Source of the DNA: Patescibacteria group bacterium
GTDB taxonomy: Bacteria; Patescibacteriota; Patescibacteriia; 2-12-FULL-60-25
Assembly (NCBI GenBank): GCA_018817245.1
Contig: JAHIUG010000057.1
Span: forward strand, 1-9,059
Direction: 5' to 3'
Length of the DNA: 9,059 bases
The notes beneath the pieces were generated by a model that did not search any database, had not been told where the DNA came from, and saw only the letters and a list, made by a program, of their open reading frames with translations. Positions 5,783 through 9,059 of the stretch are shown here, in pieces. The first letter of the stretch is position 1. Each line of letters starts with the position of its first letter. Made by a program: the position numbers and the translations under genes.

Positions 5783-6835
5783 ATGGATCCCGCGAAAAAA
5801 CTTGCCATTAATCTAGTAACTTGGAATTCCCGCGCTTACTTGGGAGGGTTTTTAGCGTCTTTAACGCAGCAAGATTCGCAGAATTTTAGCCTAACGGTTA
5901 TAGATAATGCTTCGGACGACGGTACTGTGAGCTGGCTGCAGGAAAGACATCCGTATGTTGCAGTATTGCGGAATTTCAGAAATCAGGGTTTTGCGCGTGC
6001 TCACAATCAGGCAATCGAGTTGGCATTATCGCGCTGGCAAGGTGAAGATCTGAAGACGCGCTACATTATGGTAGCTAACCCTGATCTTGAATTTGCTCCA
6101 AGTGCTTTGCGCGTGATCATTGCTTTTATGGATGCTAATCCTGAAATCGCGGCTTGCGGTCCAAAGTTGTTGCGTATTTTCTTGCGGCCTGATTCGCACA
6201 ATGAAGAATACGAAACCACGCGCTCCAACATCATTGATTCAACCGGGCTTACAATAAACAAAATGCGACGTGTGTATGATCGGGGAGCTGGTGAAGTGGA
6301 TGAAGGGCAATACAACGAAACTGAGCCTGTGTTTGGAATAAGCGGGGCGTGCACAATTTTTCGCGCCTCGAATTTGCTTGAGGCAAAGTTGGGGAATGAA
6401 TTTTATGACGAAGATTTTTTCGCGTACAAAGAAGACGTGGACATGGCTTGGCGAATACAACGTTTAGGTTTTAATACTTTTTACGTTCCTCAGGCAATAG
6501 TTTGGCACCACAGACGTGCGCCGTCTGATCCTGGTGCGAGTTGGTTTAAGGCATGGAGAGAGCGGCGTAACAAATCTCCGCTGGTCAATTATCTTTCTTC
6601 ACGCAACCACTCGTGGGTGGCCATTAAGAATGATGAGATTCTGAATTCGATTTTACATCTTCCATGGTGGGCGTCTTACGAGATTATGAAAACGTTTGCC
6701 AATCTTTTTTCACCATCCAGCTTAAAGGGACAATTTGTTTCGCTCGTAGGTGTTCCGAAGATGATAAAGAAGCGCTCGGAATTAAACCGTCGAGTCAAAA
6801 GGCAAGGAAGAAATATACGAAGATGGTTTATATAA
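5783..6835 (+). CDS. GT2 glycosyltransferase, WbbL/rhamnosyltransferase-like
   Basis: 350 aa, no membrane segment. The GT-A fold is clear: INLVTWNSRAYL (9-20) as the first strand and helix, VIDNASDDGT (39-48) binding the nucleotide, RNQGFARAHNQA (66-77), NPDLEF (99-104) carrying the metal-binding Asp, a GISGACTIFR strand (185-194) and FFAYKEDVDMAWR (212-224) with the ED-x-D base region, followed by WHH (241-243). This set is typical of WbbL-type enzymes that add rhamnose or another deoxyhexose to lipid-linked or cell-surface glycans. The C-terminal tail (about 255-350) is long and basic, ending RRVKRQGRNIRRWFI, which could help it bind the membrane surface. The start has only a distant AAGG and no properly placed Shine-Dalgarno. 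The exact sugar and acceptor are unknown. It is probably co-transcribed with the upstream membrane glycosyltransferase (47-base gap) and is paralogous to the gene that follows. Confidence 0.9.
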   Translation: MDPAKKLAINLVTWNSRAYLGGFLASLTQQDSQNFSLTVIDNASDDGTVSWLQERHPYVAVLRNFRNQGFARAHNQAIELALSRWQGEDLKTRYIMVANPDLEFAPSALRVIIAFMDANPEIAACGPKLLRIFLRPDSHNEEYETTRSNIIDSTGLTINKMRRVYDRGAGEVDEGQYNETEPVFGISGACTIFRASNLLEAKLGNEFYDEDFFAYKEDVDMAWRIQRLGFNTFYVPQAIVWHHRRAPSDPGASWFKAWRERRNKSPLVNYLSSRNHSWVAIKNDEILNSILHLPWWASYEIMKTFANLFSPSSLKGQFVSLVGVPKMIKKRSELNRRVKRQGRNIRRWFI

Positions 6836-6855
6836 AAACACGTGAACAATATTCT

Positions 6856-6881
6856 AACATTCTCAAGAATGTGAGAATGTT
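6856..6881 (+). promoter_or_regulatory. Perfect 10-bp hairpin between two glycosyltransferase genes
   Basis: AACATTCTCA (6856-6865) pairs fully with TGAGAATGTT (6872-6881) around the six-base loop AGAATG, ending 8 bases before the ATG at 6890. It is AT-rich and followed by only a short broken U-run (TTTCTAATCT), so it would be a weak terminator. Its position suits control of translation start, mRNA processing or protection, or a dyad operator. Confidence 0.45.
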
Positions 6882-6889
6882 TCTAATCT

Positions 6890-7732
6890 ATGATTAAGAT
6901 TTCATTTGTCACAGTTTGCTATAAGACGCCGAATTTGATTCGACAGCTTTTGCGCGGTTTTGAATCTTTGAATTTACCTTACTCCTTTGAATATCTTTTG
7001 GTTGACAATGCGGCCGGAGACGGAACAGGGGATATGGTTAAGCAGCGTTATCCCTGGGTAAAGCTTATGGAGATGCCACGAAATGTTGGTTTTGGTGCTG
7101 CTAATAATTCAGCTTTTGAACAAGCTCAGGGAGAGTATGTGATGCTCATAAATCCGGATCTTACGGTTTTTGCGAATGAAGTTGAAAAGTTAGTTGCGTT
7201 TGCTGATGAAAATCCGGATGTGGGCTTGGCCGGTCCGAGATTATTGAATCCGGATCTTACGCTGCAGAGATCTTTTCATCGATTTCCAAATGTTTTTATC
7301 CCGCTCTACAGACGAACTGCGCTTGGATCAACTCGATTTGGTAAGCGAGCGGTTGATCATTATTTAATGCGTGAGGCGGATATTTCTCAAACTCAGGACG
7401 TAGATGGATTGTATGGATCGGCAATCCTTATTCGAAAGCGAGCTCTCGAGGATATCGGGCATTTTGATGAGAGATTTTTTATGTATTTTGAGGATGTTGA
7501 TTTGTGTCGTCGCGCATGGGAGTCGGGATGGCGAGTGGTTTACGCTCCGGTTGCCGAATTCGTGCATTATCATCAAAGAGAGAGCGAGGTTAAGAGATTC
7601 TGGAATCTTATATCCAATCCAACAGCACGCACTCACGTGAAGAGCGGAATTAAGTATTATTTGAAATACGTAGGGAAGAAGCATCCAAGGGAAAGCGTCC
7701 GATTTTTGCCAAAACGGCTTGACAGAAATTGA
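6890..7732 (+). CDS. GT2 glycosyltransferase, WbbL/rhamnosyltransferase-like (second copy)
   Basis: 280 aa, soluble. Motifs follow the preceding gene in order: ISFVTVCYKTPNLI (4-17), LLVDNAAGDGT (36-46), PRNVGFGAANNSA (63-75), INPDLTVF (87-94) with the metal-binding Asp, GPRLLNPD (115-122), DGLYGSAILIRKRAL (172-186), FMYFEDVDLCRRAW (197-210) with the ED-x-D base region, and VHYHQRES (225-232). The length of about 280 aa is the normal size for WbbL-like rhamnosyl- or related transferases; the tail is shorter than in the gene upstream and also basic. It lies 54 bases after that gene with a hairpin in between, so co-transcription is likely but not certain. No Shine-Dalgarno is well placed. It probably adds a sugar to the same surface or lipid-linked glycan. 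Its last codons overlap the promoter of the next gene. Confidence 0.92.
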   Translation: MIKISFVTVCYKTPNLIRQLLRGFESLNLPYSFEYLLVDNAAGDGTGDMVKQRYPWVKLMEMPRNVGFGAANNSAFEQAQGEYVMLINPDLTVFANEVEKLVAFADENPDVGLAGPRLLNPDLTLQRSFHRFPNVFIPLYRRTALGSTRFGKRAVDHYLMREADISQTQDVDGLYGSAILIRKRALEDIGHFDERFFMYFEDVDLCRRAWESGWRVVYAPVAEFVHYHQRESEVKRFWNLISNPTARTHVKSGIKYYLKYVGKKHPRESVRFLPKRLDRN

Positions 7733-7747
7733 TTTTTATGTTATAAA
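7719..7747 (+). promoter_or_regulatory. Consensus sigma70-type promoter with extended -10
   Basis: TTGACA (7719-7724) is followed after 17 bases by TATAAA (7742-7747), with TGT (7739-7741) giving an extended -10. The -35 lies inside the last codons of the upstream glycosyltransferase. The expected start is near 7754, leaving a leader of about 115 bases before the GTG at 7870. It is by far the best promoter in the window, and it gives the downstream gene its own transcription. Confidence 0.78.
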
Positions 7748-7775
7748 ACCAGCATCTCAAAATGGGATAACCGTG

Positions 7776-7803
7776 CCTGTGCGGATCGCAGGTTTTTCAT
7801 CCG
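7776..7803 (+). promoter_or_regulatory. Possible attenuator in the 5' leader: terminator-like stem versus alternative stem
   Basis: CCTG-t-GCG (7776-7783) can pair with CGCAGG (7787-7792) around a GAT loop and is followed by five Ts (7793-7797), an intrinsic-terminator-like arrangement about 40 bases after the predicted start. CGGAT (7782-7786) can instead pair with ATCCG (7799-7803), which would break that stem. The two folds exclude each other. The stem is short with one bulge, so this is suggestive only. The rest of the leader holds a GGCATGCC palindrome at 7845-7852. Confidence 0.35.
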
Positions 7804-7858
7804 ATAGCTGAGCATGGCGCAGATCTAATACTCGATTTTCGTCAGGCATGCCAAGGAT

Positions 7859-7865
7859 GGAGGTG
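7859..7865 (+). promoter_or_regulatory. Strong Shine-Dalgarno (GGAGGTG) fixing the GTG start at 7870
   Basis: GGAGG ends six bases before GTG at 7870-7872, ideal spacing. It fixes the start despite the non-ATG codon. None of the other genes here has a comparable site. Confidence 0.88.
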
Positions 7866-7869
7866 TACC

Positions 7870-8820
7870 GTGAAAAACACGACATTTACCATAGACCAGG
7901 TGGCTGAACTCCGAAGGTTGGAAAAGTCTCGAATGAGTGAAGGACGGTCGGGATTGCGAGGTGAAGTCCAGGATCTGATTACAGCTGTCAAAACCGGAGA
8001 TGTAGGATCGCCAGGCGAATCTGAAACTCCGTCTGCCGATCTCTACGCCAACGAGCAAGTTACATCCAAATACGGCTACGTTGACTGGCAAGGTCCGAAA
8101 CCTGTTCAAGAACAGGCACATGACCTGGTGGAACGTATCTCCGATCTGGACATTTCGCATGTGGATGAGTTAGCTGAGCGGTATTACGAAAGTGATGTCT
8201 CAGAGGAGCATGTAGGCGGATACCGTGATGCTGCTGAGAACGGTAGGAGTCTAGTATTGTCAGAAGGCATGGATGGCCTCGTAGTCATACCAAAGATGAG
8301 CGCAGTCGCCCGTCTGGAGCAAAGACACAAAGACTGGCCGGATTTCAATCGAGCCATGTTCTATCTCCTGGGAGTCATGAAGGCAGCGCGTTCTGACTTC
8401 TACGATTACACGGGAGGAAAGGTAGGACCCAATCGTCTTAGGCTCCACGAGCCAACCGTCAAAGTGATTCAAAAGCTCGAAGCAGATATTCCAGGTGACG
8501 TCCTGGTCATCCCGGCTCAGACCGGTCTCTTGCATCGAGGAAAGAGTCCTCGCAGAGCTCGAGTCCGTTTTCAATTCAATGAGTTCGGACTGGACTCTTT
8601 CTCAGTGGGTTGCATTCTGCTCACTCATCCTGATCGACTCAAGGACTCCAAGGGTCTTTGGATCGATTGTCCGGGTGCTGAATTCGCCCCGCTCGCTGGC
8701 TCTGATTTCTCCGTTGTGCCGTGCTGGTTCTGGCACGACGGCGAGCTCGGCTTCCATTGGTACTGGCATGCTCATGTCCACGAGAGCTCTGGGTCTGCTT
8801 CCGCGCGGCTCCCGGAGTAG
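7870..8820 (+). CDS. Uncharacterised 316-aa protein, GTG start, aromatic- and His-rich C-terminus
   Basis: I do not recognise a named family. There is no signal peptide or membrane helix, so it is probably cytosolic. Residues 1-45 are helical and charged, 45-75 a Pro/Ser/Gly-rich stretch, 76-125 acidic helices (VQEQAHDLVERISDLD, VDELAERYYESDVSEEH), and 126-205 mixed, including LVVIPKMSAVARLEQRH and FNRAMFYLLGVMKAARSDFYDY. Residues 206-316 look beta-rich: DVLVIPAQTGLLHRG, RARVRFQFNEFGLDSFSVGCILLTHPDRL, LWIDCPGAEF, then a Trp/His-rich end with CWFWHD (285-290), FHWYWHAHVH (295-304) and GSASARLPE. The LWIDCPG...F...GSAS..LP pattern reminds me of the C-termini of uncharacterised Patescibacteria proteins, from memory only. 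Promoter, long leader, strong Shine-Dalgarno and terminator make it a single-gene unit. Its codons are more GC-rich than those upstream, hinting at different origin or high expression. Confidence 0.85.
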   Translation: MKNTTFTIDQVAELRRLEKSRMSEGRSGLRGEVQDLITAVKTGDVGSPGESETPSADLYANEQVTSKYGYVDWQGPKPVQEQAHDLVERISDLDISHVDELAERYYESDVSEEHVGGYRDAAENGRSLVLSEGMDGLVVIPKMSAVARLEQRHKDWPDFNRAMFYLLGVMKAARSDFYDYTGGKVGPNRLRLHEPTVKVIQKLEADIPGDVLVIPAQTGLLHRGKSPRRARVRFQFNEFGLDSFSVGCILLTHPDRLKDSKGLWIDCPGAEFAPLAGSDFSVVPCWFWHDGELGFHWYWHAHVHESSGSASARLPE

Positions 8821-8869
8821 TCTGCTTTAAGCCTTAAAACCTCAGCTCTTTTTGTACCCTTAACCCTTT

Positions 8870-8900
8870 AGCGCTGTTTGTTTCAACAAACAGCGCTTTT
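8870..8900 (+). terminator. Strong intrinsic terminator after the 316-aa gene
   Basis: AGCGCTGTTTGTT (8870-8882) is perfectly complementary to AACAAACAGCGCT (8885-8897), giving a stem of 11 or more bp with a TTTCAA loop, followed by TTT and CT. The GC-rich base and U-run make it convincing. It ends 7870-8820 about 50 bases after the stop; the bases between hold only a TTTAAG-C-CTTAAA palindrome (8826-8838) and a CTTTTTG run. Confidence 0.88.
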
Positions 8901-8903
8901 CTA

Positions 8904-8912
8904 TGCTAAAAT
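8904..8912 (+). promoter_or_regulatory. Possible extended -10 (TGCTAAAAT) right after the terminator
   Basis: TGC-TAAAAT fits an extended -10, with a start near 8919. The -35 position falls in the terminator stem and has no good match. It would drive the GC-rich structured stretch that follows. Placement right after a terminator, ahead of structured sequence, is what makes it worth listing. Confidence 0.35.
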
Positions 8913-8919
8913 TGTACTC

Positions 8920-9059
8920 GAGAGTAGGGTGATGAACGGCCGACCAAGGTTTGCCGGCCCCGAAATCCTCGAAAGAGCCGTCGCCAGAGTTTCGTACTTC
9001 ACGGAGTACGGGAGCGTGCGATTCTGACGAGAGATACTCCTTGCCTGTGTCTGGCGGAG
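8920..9059 (+). other. GC-rich, hairpin-rich segment: probable structured leader of a gene beyond the window, or part of a structured RNA
   Basis: Several helices can be drawn in order: GGCCG (8938-8942) with CGGCC (8955-8959); CTC-GAAA-GAG, a GNRA-type tetraloop hairpin (8968-8977); CGTACT (8993-8998) with AGTACG (9005-9010); and CTCC (9037-9040) plus GCC (9043-9045) with GGC plus GGAG (9053-9059). The last helix would hide a GGAG at the window edge that could be a Shine-Dalgarno. Composition is much more GC-rich than the upstream intergenic DNA. I do not see RNase P, tmRNA, 6S or SRP signatures. A 31-codon ORF at 8932-9027 is present but not convincing. Confidence 0.4.

Noticed and set aside
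7151..7260. 14-bp direct repeat AATCCGGATCTTAC at 7151-7164 and 7247-7260
   Set aside because: Both copies encode Asn-Pro-Asp-Leu-Thr in the glycosyltransferase, where NPD-type motifs occur twice in this family; coding constraint or chance explains it.
8932..9027. 31-codon plus-strand ORF (MNGRPRFAGPEILERAV...) after the terminator
   Set aside because: The only purine-rich site is too close to the ATG, the region folds into hairpins in the same bases, and all frames are fairly open because of high GC. I treat it as structured leader.
8906..9059. Minus-strand frame open from the window edge to TAG near 8906
   Set aside because: The predicted peptide is low in information, overlaps the -10-like site and hairpins, and shows no recognisable motif; open frames are expected in this GC-rich stretch.
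8939..9059. Group II intron or RNase P RNA start (GTGCGA at 9016-9021 resembles a group II 5' end)
   Set aside because: No domain V, RNase P P4 or other conserved block can be seen before the window ends; six bases are not enough.

Overview
The window looks like a piece of a Candidatus Patescibacteria (CPR, Parcubacteria-like) genome. This rests on gene style, not on a marker gene: a very short TsaB-like protein, a winged-helix plus nucleotidyltransferase-like protein of a type I associate with this group, a single-pass membrane protein with a degenerate PP2C-like domain and a propeller-like C-terminus, several GT2 glycosyltransferases, many starts without a Shine-Dalgarno sequence, and intergenic palindromic repeats. 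No rRNA, tRNA, CRISPR array, transposase or phage gene is visible.

Layout. (1) 1-455, minus: 5'-complete, 3'-truncated histidine phosphatase, visibly AT-rich. (2) 456-713: intergenic region with a MITE-like imperfect inverted repeat carrying a nested CTGCCTGCC-type palindrome. (3) 714-2798, minus: 694-aa membrane protein with a PP2C-like cytoplasmic domain, one membrane helix, a helical linker and a propeller-like end. (4) 2920-4043, plus, divergent from (3): the winged-helix protein, a 90-bp inverted-repeat element, and a minimal tsaB whose last codons and stop lie in an 8-bp tandem repeat. (5) 4052-4190: a palindromic repeat with a duplicated right arm. (6) 4221-7732, plus: three GT2 glycosyltransferases. 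The first is a large multi-pass membrane enzyme with D,D,D,QxxRW motifs; the other two are soluble WbbL/rhamnosyltransferase-like enzymes. Together they look like a surface-polysaccharide or envelope-glycan cluster. (7) 7719-8900, plus: a self-contained unit made of a consensus promoter, a roughly 115-nt structured leader, a strong Shine-Dalgarno, a GTG-started 316-aa protein of unknown function and a strong intrinsic terminator. (8) 8901-9059: GC-rich, hairpin-rich sequence that I read as the leader of another gene starting beyond the window, or part of a structured RNA.

How the parts relate. The glycosyltransferases probably act one after another on lipid-linked or surface glycans. The minus-strand PP2C-like protein may sense or signal across the membrane, but nothing ties it to the glycan cluster. 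The most unusual part is the 3' end: in base composition, translation signals and regulatory architecture, the 7870-8820 gene differs from everything upstream, and its C-terminal half is rich in Trp, His, Phe and Tyr with no fold I recognise. The palindromic and tandem repeats fill most of the longer gaps between genes on the left side and in one case have altered a protein end.
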